64,000 nt of DNA from Trichinella spiralis (Eukaryota; Nematoda; Enoplea; Trichinellida; Trichinellidae): positions 13,302,704-13,366,703 of the forward strand of contig CM012955.1 in NCBI GenBank assembly GCA_000181795.3. The letters run 5' to 3'. Positions 24,786 through 37,371 of the stretch are shown piece after piece. Position 1 is the first letter of the stretch; each line of letters starts with the position of its first letter. A program made the position numbers and the translations under genes. A model generated the notes under the pieces. It was not told where the DNA came from. It made no database searches and was given only the letters and a program-made list of their open reading frames with translations.

Positions 24786-27700
24786 TTAACAATTTATACC
24801 CCAAATCAACGACTGATCTAATTCAAACTGAAATTCATTAAGCGACATCAATAAATGGGTTAAAAACATTCTGTGCTGAGGAATTCTGAAGAAGCTCGTC
24901 TCGTCGTACATACTGGTAGTGATCGAAGACCGTGCCATCAACGATATAACAGATGGCAACAGATGATCCCTGAAAAATTACAAATAAACATCGACTGATT
25001 AATACGAAATAAACAATCGAAATTTCCCCCTCTTATTTTTTTTTGTTTGCTTGCTTGCTTGTTTTTTTTTAAATTTAAATAAATATTTGATTCTTCAATT
25101 CAAAAAACCTCAGTGCAACGAGGATGAAAATCTTGAATTTTCCCTCCTTTCCAACGCCAGTGTTGCCGTTGATCTTTTCTACCAATTTTCTCAAATAAAT
25201 TAGCAAAAATCCATCATCACCGGCAACCGTGGCTTGATTCTTCGATACACTCAAAAACCAAGCGTCGTATTTGTCTTCAAAATACAAAAAAGTAAAATAT
25301 AATAAAATAAAATTATGAAATTGAAAATTTACCCTGACGAAACGATTTCTTCTTGCTAAATTCTGCACAACAGCTGGCAAATTTTTCTACAAAAAATTTG
25401 CATTTTATGTAAAAAAAATATTATTACAATAATAAAAGTGAATCATTTATTATTTACCAACAAAATCCCAAGCAAAATAAGATTGACGAAATAAACGAGG
25501 TGCTCCTCTGTAGCCAAGCAAAAATGCTTCATTCAAACAACTGACAAGACCTTTCTCTCCGCACAGCAGATGCGTTAAAACATTACGCTAGAAATAAAAA
25601 TACAATTTGAATAAAATCTTAATAAAAAAAAGAAATTCAGTATACTTCAGCGTCTGGTCGATAAAAATATTTTACAATATTATTGACCGCATCACCGAGC
25701 TGATGTTGGATCTGCTGAAGACGGCGTTCTGGAAAATTGTTAAAAAAACATTTTCATCAACAACAATAACGACGACGATGAAAGCAACACGTGGCAAATG
25801 CAATATTTCTTACTTGGATGATCGTGAGATGGAGTACGTCTTGAACTGGACGATCGACTTCTAGTCGGTGATCTATTACCTTCAAAATGGACCATATAAC
25901 ATAACAAATAGCTTCTCTTAATGATAATTTTTCAACTGAATTCATATTCATTCATCAACTATATGTACAAGCCTATTTAACATTTAGCAGCCCCCGTCAT
26001 CACAATTATTAGATCCGTAGAGTTATTGGGATAGAATTTGGAGAAGAACAGAAATATATGGATGCTAGACGGATTCTAGAAAAGAAAAAACAGTTATCCG
26101 CTGAGAGAACCACTGGAAATCTTCTACCTGGTAGTGAAACCTCAAAAAATGTTCATGTTGAGAAAAAAATGAGCCAGAAGTAATTGGGAAATCGATCCAA
26201 TCTGGTGGATCACAACCACTTCGGACAAAAACTAACAACGGAAAAGTACCCAAACCGCACAACGTACTTGCCAAAAGTCAAAGTGGACAAAGAATATCGT
26301 AAAATAAACGGCATTTGAACCAACAGATATTTTTACCCGAATTAACAGCAGTAAGTGGAAGTGGTTCAGCGCTGAAAAATCGTTCCAAACTATCGTCACC
26401 GACACCACGCCCAAACCAACGTCCGCAGGAAAATCTGAAAAACAGAACAAAAAAAATATATATATATATATACAGACGGAATATTTGTTCGAAAATAAAA
26501 AGACAATTTACTTATACGAACGACCAGTAATTTGATCTGTAACAATCGCATATTCGAGATACCATTTCACGGTCGACTGGGCCGAAGCAGACACATCATT
26601 GCCAATATGCAACGTCGAAAGGACACCGAGATTTTTGTGCTAAATGAATCAATTACACATCATTGCAATTTTGCTGCACATCCGGTACACTTTTTCACCT
26701 CAAAAGTAAAGCTGGATGCATTTTTTGGAACAGCTATAACACCAGTTTGGTGCAAACTGCCGGCCAATCGGATCCATATTGACGGTTGTCCGCCTGCAGT
26801 GAACGAAAATCGACCAGATACGTAGGCCAAATTTACCTGATACGTAATTTCTGCAAAACAGAAAAAAAATGTCTCTCTCGAAAATTGAAAACAATTCAAT
26901 TTTTGATTATTTTACAAAAGAGCAAAAAAAAGTTAATTTATTAAAAGCATACAACTATTATTATTATTATTAAAATTCCAAATAGAAAATAGAATTGTGG
27001 AAATTTTTTGGTGGTTCATGTTGTTGTTGTTGTTAACTCACTGGTTTGTCGAAATGTATTTGTAAAGCAGTGAAAATCAGCGGCATTCAAGGATAAAATG
27101 TGATACAAAAATTGTTCCCGTTCGTCGTCGTGCATCAAAAACGCGTACTGCTTGTACCAAGATCTGAAAAGCATATCGACAATGAAAAAAAATAAATAAA
27201 TAAATAAACAAGTGGTGGTGGTTGAATAGAAAAAGCATCATCCGATGTTGGAATAATACTTGAGCAGTTCTTTGCTTTCGAGCAAAGTTTTCAAATGTTT
27301 GCAAAGCAATTTCCGTTCCAAAGCTAACCGGATGAACGCTCTGGCGTAGCCGATTTCAGTTTTGATGTCGGTCATTTTGAGAACATTGCTCAAATCGTAT
27401 TCCAAATGGTTCGGCAATGCCCGCATCAATTGTACAGATTCGGGACTCCTGGGTCTGCTGCTGCTGCTGCTACTGCTGCTTCTCTGTGGTTCCACGGACG
27501 ATGATCGCACATGGTCCGCCGAACCGCCAACGCCGGTAGTCGACGGTCCACTCGACGACCAAGTAGCCAAATCTGGACAAATCAAAGCATTTCACAAGAC
27601 AACAAATTGAACAACAATGAAAATCCATCAAAAGCATTGCCGTGCTTTTTGCATGCAAAATTACGAAAAGCAACAATTATTTATCGTCCAACATTTTCCA

Positions 27701-30700
27701 CCACTAACACTACAGCGAACAACAACGAAAAAATTTATGCATTTACCAAATTCCCATCAACCACTGATTATTTATTATTTTATTACAAAATAATTTCCAT
27801 CGTATTTGGTAAAAAGTAAAAAAAGCAAAATAAATATTGCAACTGAAGAAATTGCACAGATTTTGATAAAATCGACCACCTTACCGCCAGCGTTCACGTC
27901 CACATCACACTGACAGACAACATTTGGAATATTGTCAACACTGCTTTGTAATTTGAAATAAAAAAAATTAGCCGCACGCAACAAATTGTTCGACCAATGT
28001 TTCTGATCGGCGTCCAATTTATTGTGCACGCTTTGCAAATAACCGATTATTGACTGCGGACTAGAAGATCCTGCAAGCAACTGACAACAATATCCAACAA
28101 CAACAACAACAAACAAACAAACAGTACAATTCACATATGATAATATTATTAAATTTAATTTAATTTAACCTAATTTAATTTATTCATTTCAAGCAAATCA
28201 AGCAAACAGGCAAGCAAAGTAGTAGTATAAAAGAGCAGAACAACTGCGCATACTTTCCAATCTTCGTCGCAAAAGGATCAGCGCTACAGCTGCAATGAAA
28301 CACAAGCTATATATAATGCTGTGAGAAGAAACAAAAAGAAAACAACTTTTTTTTCTTTCTAATTAGCAAGAAATTAAAATCAAAAAAAATAAAAGAATCT
28401 ACCACACCAGTCGTGTTAAAAAAATCTACCACTCAGCACTAAAAAGTATCATCTCATTTGGTGATTAATGAAATCTGGATGAATCGATTTCCATTTATTC
28501 AATCACTAGAAAATTATTTGTTCAAATATAATTTCATTTAAATATGAACAACAAATAATTAATGATCATTATAAAATTGTATTTGTAAAATTTTCAACTC
28601 GATTTTTTCCACTACTGATTGTTGAAAAATAATTGATTTTTTGATTTTTCACAACTGTTAATTCAATATTCCATTAAACTATAACTTTTGTGTTTTAAAA
28701 TTTATCACACGATAATATGATTTGTTTCTTTTTTTTCTTTTGCAAAAATAAAACTTTTCATCTTATTATTATTATTAAAATATACATATTGATTGGATAA
28801 AATAAAAAATTGAAAAATATACAACTAACTACCAGTTCAACCAATCAATCAATCAAAGCCGCCTACACTAACTAAAATTGTCGTTTTGCGCATTCAATTT
28901 ATGCACAAAGTGTTGGTTAAGTACAAAGAAAAAAGAAAATATATAAATAATTAATTGCATAAATTTTCTTACCCGGTGTCAATCGATTACGCATTCCAGA
29001 ACTATCTTTATCGTTGAATTTGTCCAAATTTTGAAATGCCAACAAATAGGACCACAAAGCTGATTTACCCTGAACAAATAAATATAAATTTTAAAATAAT
29101 TTTTAAAAAATGTCAAATTTTTTAAGTTACTTTTTTACGTTTACAACCGTGGTGCCATATTCGTTCGATCATATCGCAAAGACTGGTCACTAGTGTGTTC
29201 TCTTCGACACCACCGATGCCGGAATTGTCGTGACCAAGTTGTACAGCCTCTTTGCCGAGCTTTTCGAGCAGAAGACGTTTGGTTTTCGTCTTGGCCAACA
29301 GGAGCAATTTTTCGACAACTTTTGAATTTTTCTGAGTAAAATCGTCAACTTTCAATTCAACACCAGGATGAATAATAATTTGATAAGCTGGATCTGAAGA
29401 ATCGGTACGTTGAGAAATCTACAAACAACAGTAAAAATCAATTTCAAAAAATGCCATTATTCTCATTATTAGAGGTCACTTACACCAATATCGTTAGCAA
29501 TAAAATGCCTGTATCGTTGTTTCCAAGGATTTTTATTCTGTTGTCTGAAATTCAAATAAATTCAAATTCAAATTCGAATTCGAATAAAATTCACCAATAC
29601 CTAGGTTGAGGTTCGAGCAAATCAGCATTAAGTAGTGGAAATGTACCAGGTTCGGCAAGGGAAAAGCACTGATTTTTCGAATTGGTCAACAAATGCGGTG
29701 CCGGTATAACGTAATCGACATTCCGTTCACGATTTTCAATTTCCATATCTGTAAAAACAACGATTATAAAAGCAAATTTGAAAAAAAAAACCAAAAAAGA
29801 AAAAACAACCAGCTAGCAGAAGATGGGGATCGAATTCACAGTTCGGAGTTCGAACGATAGTATCGTCATTTTTTCGCCTATAATCGGCCAAACAGTTGTC
29901 GAAAAGTTTGACAAATGGATCCGGTTGATCCCATTCGGCCAAGATTTTAGCGTCGATAAAGCTGGTGAACATTTGAGTTTCTAAAAATGCCGCCAAAAAT
30001 GGCATCCTCGACTGGGGTTGGTCGGATAAAAAGGTCGATTTGTCGAAATTTTGCATCGAATCTCGACTACTGACAAAACTATCCCGGTCGGGACAACAGT
30101 TGACGATGAAATGATCATAAGAATACATAGTTGACATGAAACGATTCAAAAATACCGCCCGAATTAAACTGTTCAATTTCATATGGTCGAAATAATACCG
30201 ACAACTGGGTGACAATTGATACAGACTAGTGGATACGAGTTCTTTTTTCACCAAATCCAACGAAATATCCACGTGCACTTTTCTGGCTATGGCGGTCAAT
30301 TTGGCCAACGATTCACTTTCGTTCAACACGTTCAACGGTAGAGCAATGTGCTGTTCGGACGCAGGATCGCCCCTACTATCACGCACGTACAAACTGTCGT
30401 CGTCGAAACTGCGTGATATACGTTTCAACTGAAACTTACTTTACTTGTATGTAAAGAATACAATTTAAACCAACAATTAATTAATTAATTAATTATTCAA
30501 TTACCGCCGATGTTGAAGATGATGATAATGTCGATGATGTTGTCGTTGGTATTGTTGCGGTCGATGTTGTGAATGACGACGAAGATTCGGACCGATGATC
30601 AGTAGTGTGCTCTGAAATGGACAAATTACGACCAGTGTGTCCATTCCAAATTTCCACACTGAGATGCAATTGTTGAATCAATTCAGCTCGATCCGGCAAC

Positions 30701-33147
30701 ATTGGCACACCTTCTGGCAAGACGACATGCTTATTGTCGATATCGACAACGCAAACGTTCAACTAAAATAATAATAATAATAATAAATATTATTATTTGT
30801 ACAACTTTAAACAAAAAAAGAATTTTTGTCTACTTCGAAAATATTTTCCGGTATTGTCTCTTCGTACCACAAGCCCATGATGAATGGAAGAGGAGCTTCC
30901 AAAAAAACAAACTGAGAACAAGGCAAAATTGGTACGTAGACATGCTGCCATCGAAATGGAAAAAGTAATATTTGAAATGTTTCGGCAAAAAGCATCAATA
31001 AGTATAATTCTGAAACAAAATTTAAAAAAAATCCATCATCACAAATTCAAAATTATTATATACGAAGTGAAAAATACCTTTAGAGCAAAACAAAACCTGA
31101 CGTTCCAAAAGTACGCACGTATAAATTTTCACAAACAATTCAACTGTTATTATTGAAAGTGCGTTGCCAATGGGATAGTCGAAAAAAGGCAACTCTTTCG
31201 TGCCTTAAAATAGAAAAAAATATATATATACATATTAAATTTTCAAAATTCCAAATATTATCATTTTTTACTTGGGCACTGGAAAACAATATCTCGATCC
31301 AAGAGCGTCAACTTCAAACTCAGACCGGGAGGAGGTAGTGGCAATTCATACAAAAGCCAGTACACGTACGACTCGAGTGGTAGTTGGAGTTCAGATTCCT
31401 TGGTCAGACTGTAGATGGCAGTTAGCAACGATTCGCAGGCACTTACAACAGGCAATTTTGTTATCAAAGCGATACATTTGCAAACGTAAAGTTTGTCGTG
31501 GTTGGAATCGTAAAACGAATAACGCTTTTTCGAGCTCGATTTACCTCGACGAGGAAGTGTATGTGCGCTGTTACCGCCGGCATTTTCTTCCTAAACAACC
31601 ACAACAAATTCGAAATAAAATAAAAATTAAACACCTTTGCCACATTTGTTTTGCAAATGTTTCACGCAACAACTAATTTTTCATACAATCGTCGAAATAA
31701 CAAAGTTAACTGTACCACTTAAAAAAATGTACAACTTACAAAACACATCTTTTTTCCATCTCCACTAAATGTAAACTATTCTATACTGTATTCAAGAAAA
31801 ATCAAATCAAATCAATATGCACTTCACTACCATCACGTTACATGATACAAAAATGCAAAGCAAAAAACTCATAATAAAATATTTTAAATTAAATTCATTA
31901 AAAAACCAACCCGTATTCTTCAACAAAAAAAACGGCCATTTTTTCACACTATCAGCATAAAACAAACTACAGCCAATACAGTAACACTGAAGAAAACTAA
32001 GATTAAAATTGTCAAAAACAACACTCGACGAATACTTTGAAATTACCTATTCAAAAACTTTATTTTTCACGCAAATACGTAAAATGTGAAAATATTTTAT
32101 TTTTTTTAAATATATTATAGAAAAATCAGCAAAAACAAATAAATCTACTAAAAGTTCGTCTACGATGCTAGAAGAGATGATTGATTAGTTTCCGAGAAAC
32201 AAATTCAACACAATACCGATGCGAAAATTAGCGCCAACCAACCCAGCTGTCTCTATTTAAATGAGCATTTGCAAAGCTTAAACGTCTGAAACTCTGTTGC
32301 ATGGAACAATTTTAAAAGCTTCACATCAAGTATCGACTGAACACCCCTGTGCACTGATCAATAATAAACAGAAGTGATCATCATTGAATTGCATAAAAAC
32401 ATCAATTAATCGAATAAGAAACACACAGATAAATAAATGAACTGCTTATTACAACTGAAAACAGAGAATCCAAAGAATGTTACATGATAAAAGAAAAAAA
32501 AAGAATCATCCGCCATTTGTAAAACCCTGACGTAAAACTGATTGCACAATTAGAAAAAAAATTACCATCAATTTGGCACGAGACGGAGTGTCCTCCACGT
32601 TGGCTGTTGAATCGGACGCTTTTCCTGCCGTCAGTTCTCTAAGGTAGGTGTTGTGCAATGCTTGCATCTTTTGCATCACTTTCTCGTCCTTCACTTTCTC
32701 GTAAAATGTTAACGCACATCCGTCCAACCGTGACCCGTCCATGCGAATGCAAACAAACGTGTGAAAGCTCGGCTTGTTCGTCAAATTTTTCTGCGTGCAA
32801 AACCGAAGACCCCGAGGTAAACATAACTTAAAAACATTAATGACAACAACAGCGACAAGCAAATCCAAAAAATACATGTTCATTTATTTACCGACAGTAT
32901 TTCTTGGGCAAATGGCCGATCCGGGCGATGCTTCGGATAGTGTGCAAGTACAGCTGGAAGGTAAGACCGATCTAAAGGAGGTTTGCTCGAAATGGAACAA
33001 TCATCTGAAAATGCAAAATAAACAAAATGATCATCACCAAGCAAAAATTTAAAAAAGACAGTGAAACCCACTCAGTCGTTCTTCTACAAGCTCTTGGTCG
33101 ACATTCAGGCCACAGATTGAAAAATAGTCGACAAAATTGGCGTCCAT
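24786..33147 (-). CDS. DENND5: DENND5-type Rab guanine-nucleotide exchange factor (DENN-RUN-PLAT-RUN)
   Basis: About 25 exons from 33147-33072 to 24969-24786, nearly all phase-consistent. Order of recognisable modules: N-terminus [10 protein letters not shown]; uDENN/DENN with [37 protein letters not shown] and [14 protein letters not shown]; dDENN with [20 protein letters not shown] and [14 protein letters not shown]; first RUN domain with [54 protein letters not shown] and [20 protein letters not shown] domain from about 26850 to 26337 ([34 protein letters not shown]); second RUN from 25728 ([34 protein letters not shown]) to the stop. Human DENND5A/B act on Rab39/Rab6 pathways at endosome and Golgi membranes. 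The linker before the second RUN (exons 26231-26141 and 25872-25814) is the least certain. The start chosen is the methionine just before the conserved DYFSICGL. Confidence 0.93.
27453..27482 (-). repeat. Coding trinucleotide repeat (poly-Ser) in DENND5
   Basis: CTG-type repeat on the plus strand, encoding a run of eight serines in the exon just before the first RUN domain core. The repeat is in frame and may be length-polymorphic. Confidence 0.8.
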
Positions 33148-33899
33148 TTTCCACTGGTTACATGCCGCGGCAAAATTCCCACGTACGTTAGATTGGAAAG
33201 CAACGCGAACAAATTCATCAGCCCAGAAACGGGCCGACACACCACCGCAACGTGCTAGGCAAGAAAAGCAAACTCACAGGAAAATTTCAACAAGCTAAAT
33301 TCCAAAACATGACGTCAACGTTTCCGGAAGGCGACGATGCATCGTTGAAATAGCAATGCCTGATCAACGATTAAAACAGGATTCAATCGACTAAATTGCG
33401 CAGTTTCAAACATGAATCATATCTAAATGAAATATCGTCAAACGCACACTCAATAATCACTAACCATGTTTACGAGAATTACATTCCGACAAATACCAAT
33501 AATTATCTACTGTAGACAATTAAGTACAAAATCAAAACTTGTAATATGAATTCGATAAACTGTAAATGTATATCCCATACAGCATACGAAAAATATTACA
33601 AGACAAGGTAAACGTAATGTGCATGCAAAGTCAAACATACAGCAGAAGTTGATCATTTGAAAAAATTTAAACAAAAAACAATCAATATGAAATTATTTAT
33701 TCAATAAATTTAATAGTTTCAGGTAGAAACATTAATTTGGCATTTTTATTTCATTTCATGAAATAAATGAAAAAAATAAAACAACTACGCTATAGCTTAT
33801 ATTAGTAAAAACGCCAAACGTGATTCGAATACAGTATTTTATTTTTAAAATTGAACTTGCAAATCAACCATTACAGTATAGTAGTTGTTTATTGTCGTA
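33148..33899. promoter_or_regulatory. 5-prime flank of DENND5
   Basis: About 750 bp. The first 200 bp are GC-richer and could be 5-prime UTR or promoter; the coding frame extends upstream of the chosen ATG to about 33240. The rest is AT-rich with no gene recognised. Confidence 0.35.
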
Positions 33900-36060
33900 G
33901 TAGCTTTAGTATCCCGTGCGTGGACGTTCGGATGGGATCCTATGTTATGTAGACGTGTGTTGCCGATTGTCTCTGCACTGTAGGTCATTCGTTTATTGGT
34001 GTTATCGAATGAAATAATTTATCGATACCAATTGATCGATGTGCAGAACCCAGTTCCATTCGCTGATCTACAGAGAATGTGATTTCTGTTCTTCGTGAAA
34101 CGAGAGAACCGATATGAGTCAAAGAACTTGGTCAACGACGATCAACTGATCATTCATTACAGCAGCGAAATAGAAGATTTTGAAAGAAATTTCGTGCCAC
34201 GGGCCGGCAACCACGACTGACTTATAGAACGAAGGTGGAAAATTCGAAGACGAAACCCATCACTGCAACGATTCAATAAGAAAGTTGGATATTCTCTGGT
34301 TCTCTAGAGATATTTCTAAATAGGAATGGGGCGCTTCCTAACAACTGAAGAATGCAAATGCCAAATACAGCCGTCGCATAGAACAGAAAAAGCCATTCAA
34401 AGTCGTGATGCGCACCTGAACCGCAGACTCGTCGAGGTCGTACCAATTCAGCATGTATCTGAATTTCTGAGACGATCTGATACGAGCTGGAAAACATCCT
34501 AACGATGTTTATCTGGGTGTTGTGCTACATCGGCAGAGAACTTTATGCGGAACGACATATCTGTTATTCTACTGGCTCACCGCTGGTTATGCGCTATACA
34601 GAGATCTATCAAACAGATTGCCAAAATTACCAATCCCATACTAGAAGTCTCCGTACATCCAATATACATTACATTTGCGCCTGTCAGCAAGGCCCTACGG
34701 AACTAGGAGTAGGAGAATGGCACGTCAAATCAAGCAGCGTCAGAATGGAAGAGTTTTCAGGCGCTAACGTCCATTTGAAGAAAATCGTTAAAATGTTGAA
34801 ATACAAAGAACCGTAGCGATTCACTCACTACGTTGAGGGCATGGTGAAGAAGTAAGGATCTATGGAGGAAAATATGGTTTCAAAACCATTGCAGAAAACT
34901 CTTGTGCATCGAATGAACATGACACGATTGAATGAAGAGTTACCGATTAGTGGAAACAAATTTCACTGCCACACAGAACACATATTTGTTCTCTAAGCAG
35001 ATCTGTTGTGGACAGCTTACTAGTTTGGAGGACAGTTCACCACGCAACGACGCGATAGAGACGTGTGTTGGCGATTGGATGTATCTCTTCATACGTGAAT
35101 ACGCTGAAGTGAAGATTTCTCTTCCTAGTTCAATGAAAGAGAAAACCTATCAATCTCAGAACCAAAGGGTCAGTCAACTTGCTGCCAAACAACGACGTGT
35201 TTGCGATTTACCTGAGCATCGAATTGGAAGGATCTCTGGCAATATATTTGCTGTGTTGCAAATGCTTTAATGATGTGTTGTTTCTGTGATTATCTGTGTT
35301 GATTGTCTGTTGTTTCTTCTAAGATTTGTTAAAATCAGTTGTCGATTAATAAACTGTTTACTACTGGATTATAAATTGTTTTGAATTTATTGGATAATGT
35401 AAAAAGACGCTTACCAATCCGTTCTCATAATTTGAAAATTTCCCTTGCAAAACGATGAAACTACTGTGAGCGATAGAAGTTCTTGCTGAGACCCAGTACT
35501 GTGAATAACTAATCAAAAGTGAAGGTGACTTCAATCGCTGGAAAGTTTTGATTTAGACAATTAGCAACTGCTAATGTGTTTTCATTTTTCACTTTTATAT
35601 TTATTTTTGAAGCAAAGCAATAGCATAAGTTTGTTGTTGATAATTTTCATTACTTTACATCTTGACTTAGGCGTCGTGGTAGCTTCCAGTTTTGCTGCTA
35701 GTTCGATTTCTCGTAGTGAGTCTATTGCATGGCCTGTATTCTGTGCCTTACGAGATATAACAACAGTCACAACTCCACTATGACAGTTTTACTCAATCTA
35801 GACCACTTTATTCAAGCAGACGGTGGCTAGAACGCAATTCCTTTGTTTCGCAACAAGTGGAATACAGCTCATACAGAAGAAACAAAATTCTTTTCAAATG
35901 GTTCAGTGTACTCAATATACAGCAGACGGGTTGCCATTCCAATGAGCAGCAGAGTCTGTCAGTTGTTCGTGTTTCTCCACCAAACTAATGGTCGACTGGA
36001 TGTCTGATCTTCTCTGTTTATTTTACAAATTTAATCAATAAAATAACTATCTCTGTAATT
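33900..36060. other. Unresolved coding-like island
   Basis: About 2.2 kb with base composition like exons elsewhere in the window, but no gene I can name. On the minus strand, several open segments bounded by plausible splice sites can be seen. One is near 35540-35413 (contains LLISYSQYWVSARTSIAHSS, followed by GTAAGC). Others are near 35265-35212, near 35130-35045 (contains FTYEEIHPIANTRLYRVV) and a hydrophobic segment near 34640-34590 (MGLVILAICLIDLCI). The segment near 34497-34310 is open in two minus frames, one of them with a membrane-like helix (DFEWLFLFYATAVFGICILQ). On the plus strand an open stretch at about 34455-34640 also has a membrane-like segment (TTYLLFYWLTAGYALYRD). It may be a divergent membrane-protein gene, most likely on the minus strand, or a decayed pseudogene. 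Neither reading is proved. Confidence 0.3.
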
Positions 36061-36442
36061 TACAATATACCTGGTTGCATGTCCCATACTGTTGTTGTTA
36101 CGGATGAACGAAATGATTTTGTTTATAGCGTTCGATAATCTGCAAATGTGCTAAACGTATATCAAATTAAGCAAAGCCATTCAGCGAGTGTAGTTTAAAA
36201 ATTTAGTATATAACTTTGTTGCATTTTATAATCTGTTTCTGTTTTTCTTGCATCTACGCTTATAAATTAATATAAGCATTATGTTTAAAAATTAAACTTA
36301 ATTTTAATTGTTACTGTACTTTTCTACAGTATGAAATGTTTGAGGACGAAGCGAACTTTGTTGTTTTAGTATATTTACTTGTTTTTTCGCTTTGTAATTA
36401 ACAATTTGTTAATTTTAATGTTATATTTTTGAAATTATTCGC

Positions 36443-36449
36443 ATTTCAG
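36443..36449 (+). promoter_or_regulatory. Candidate trans-splice acceptor of RRP36
   Basis: ATTTCAG ends six bases before the RRP36 ATG, with no coding exon upstream in phase. This is typical of a spliced-leader acceptor; the role is inferred. Confidence 0.5.
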
Positions 36450-36455
36450 CTTTTT

Positions 36456-37007
36456 ATGGAACCTGTAACTTTTGTTGAAGAAGAATTGTTCGATCGGAAT
36501 GATGAAGACGGACCTGTAGAATTACCGATAATTCGAAAAAGTCGCCGTTCTCAGAAAGTTGATATCAACAACGTACCATTGATTAAGAGAAGGGATCCTC
36601 GGTTTGATCCGAACTGTGGCGTTTACAACCGTGCCCATTTTAAGCAACAGTACGGTTTCGTGGATGAATTAAGAGAACGTGATTTGAAAATGCTTGGAAA
36701 ATTGTTGAAAAGATGCCAAAGTTCAGAAGAAAAGTTGCGCCTCAGTCGTGAATACAATCGATTGAAAAGTCAGATATGTTCGGAGAAAGATTTGGAAGAA
36801 AGACGAAAATTAATCTCTCTAGAGCGAAAGAAAGTACTGGATGCCTTGAATAAAGGAAAAAGGCCTTATTTTTTGAAGAAGTCAGTACTTAAATTGAAAA
36901 TTGCAAATGAAAAGCAGAAAAAGCTTGCCGCAGAGGGAAAACTGGCAGCTTATGAACAGCGCAAAGAACGAAAATTAGCAAAGAAGCCACGTCCTTTCAT
37001 TGTATGA
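36456..37007 (+). CDS. RRP36: Ribosomal RNA processing protein 36 homolog
   Basis: A single exon of 183 codons plus stop. The signature RRDPRFDPNCGVYNRAHFKQ, then YGFVDELRERDL, a long charged helix and the C-terminal block KGKRPYFLKKSVLK, follows RRP36 of yeast and animals in order. The basic tail (RKERKLAKKPRPF) also fits. RRP36 is a nucleolar component needed for early cleavages at A0, A1 and A2 in 18S rRNA maturation as part of the SSU processome. The start is the first ATG after an ATTTCAG acceptor. The acidic N-terminal segment (VEEELFDRNDEDGPVE) is usual for the family. The protein is shorter than human RRP36 (259 residues) because it lacks most of the disordered N-terminus. Confidence 0.93.
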   Translation: MEPVTFVEEELFDRNDEDGPVELPIIRKSRRSQKVDINNVPLIKRRDPRFDPNCGVYNRAHFKQQYGFVDELRERDLKMLGKLLKRCQSSEEKLRLSREYNRLKSQICSEKDLEERRKLISLERKKVLDALNKGKRPYFLKKSVLKLKIANEKQKKLAAEGKLAAYEQRKERKLAKKPRPFIV

Positions 37008-37371
37008 AAACAGCAAATTCGTTGGTAATTTTCTTGAATTGTTGAACTGAAAAACACTACTTTCGTGCATTGTTTCGTGTCAGATTACAATTTTTCAAAA
37101 TTAAATCACTCGTGGCAATATAAAGAAGTTGAATATTTTAACTACAGAATATATATATATATATATATACGTGGGTGTGTGAGTGTATCTATATACATGT
37201 GTCTGGGGTGCATGCTTGTGTTTGTAAGGGGGTAAATGGAGAATACTGAAAATAACTTAAAATAGTCGTAAATGATAAGCATATAAATAATAAATGTCAG
37301 ATTTATCATTTCCGTGATGTCAGGTCATCATAGTTTCCGTGAGCTCGGGAAGGCAATGAAAAAATGAACTT
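37008..37371. other. Convergent intergenic region of RRP36 and PGGT1B
   Basis: 364 bp between two stop codons, with a TA repeat at about 37147-37168. It should hold both polyadenylation sites; no coding sequence is present. Confidence 0.5.

Noticed and set aside
35418-35500. Possible C/D-box snoRNA (CGATGA and CTGAG).
   Set aside because: Boxes are imperfect, spacing is too short and no terminal stem is visible; the same bases fall in a better coding-like segment on the minus strand.
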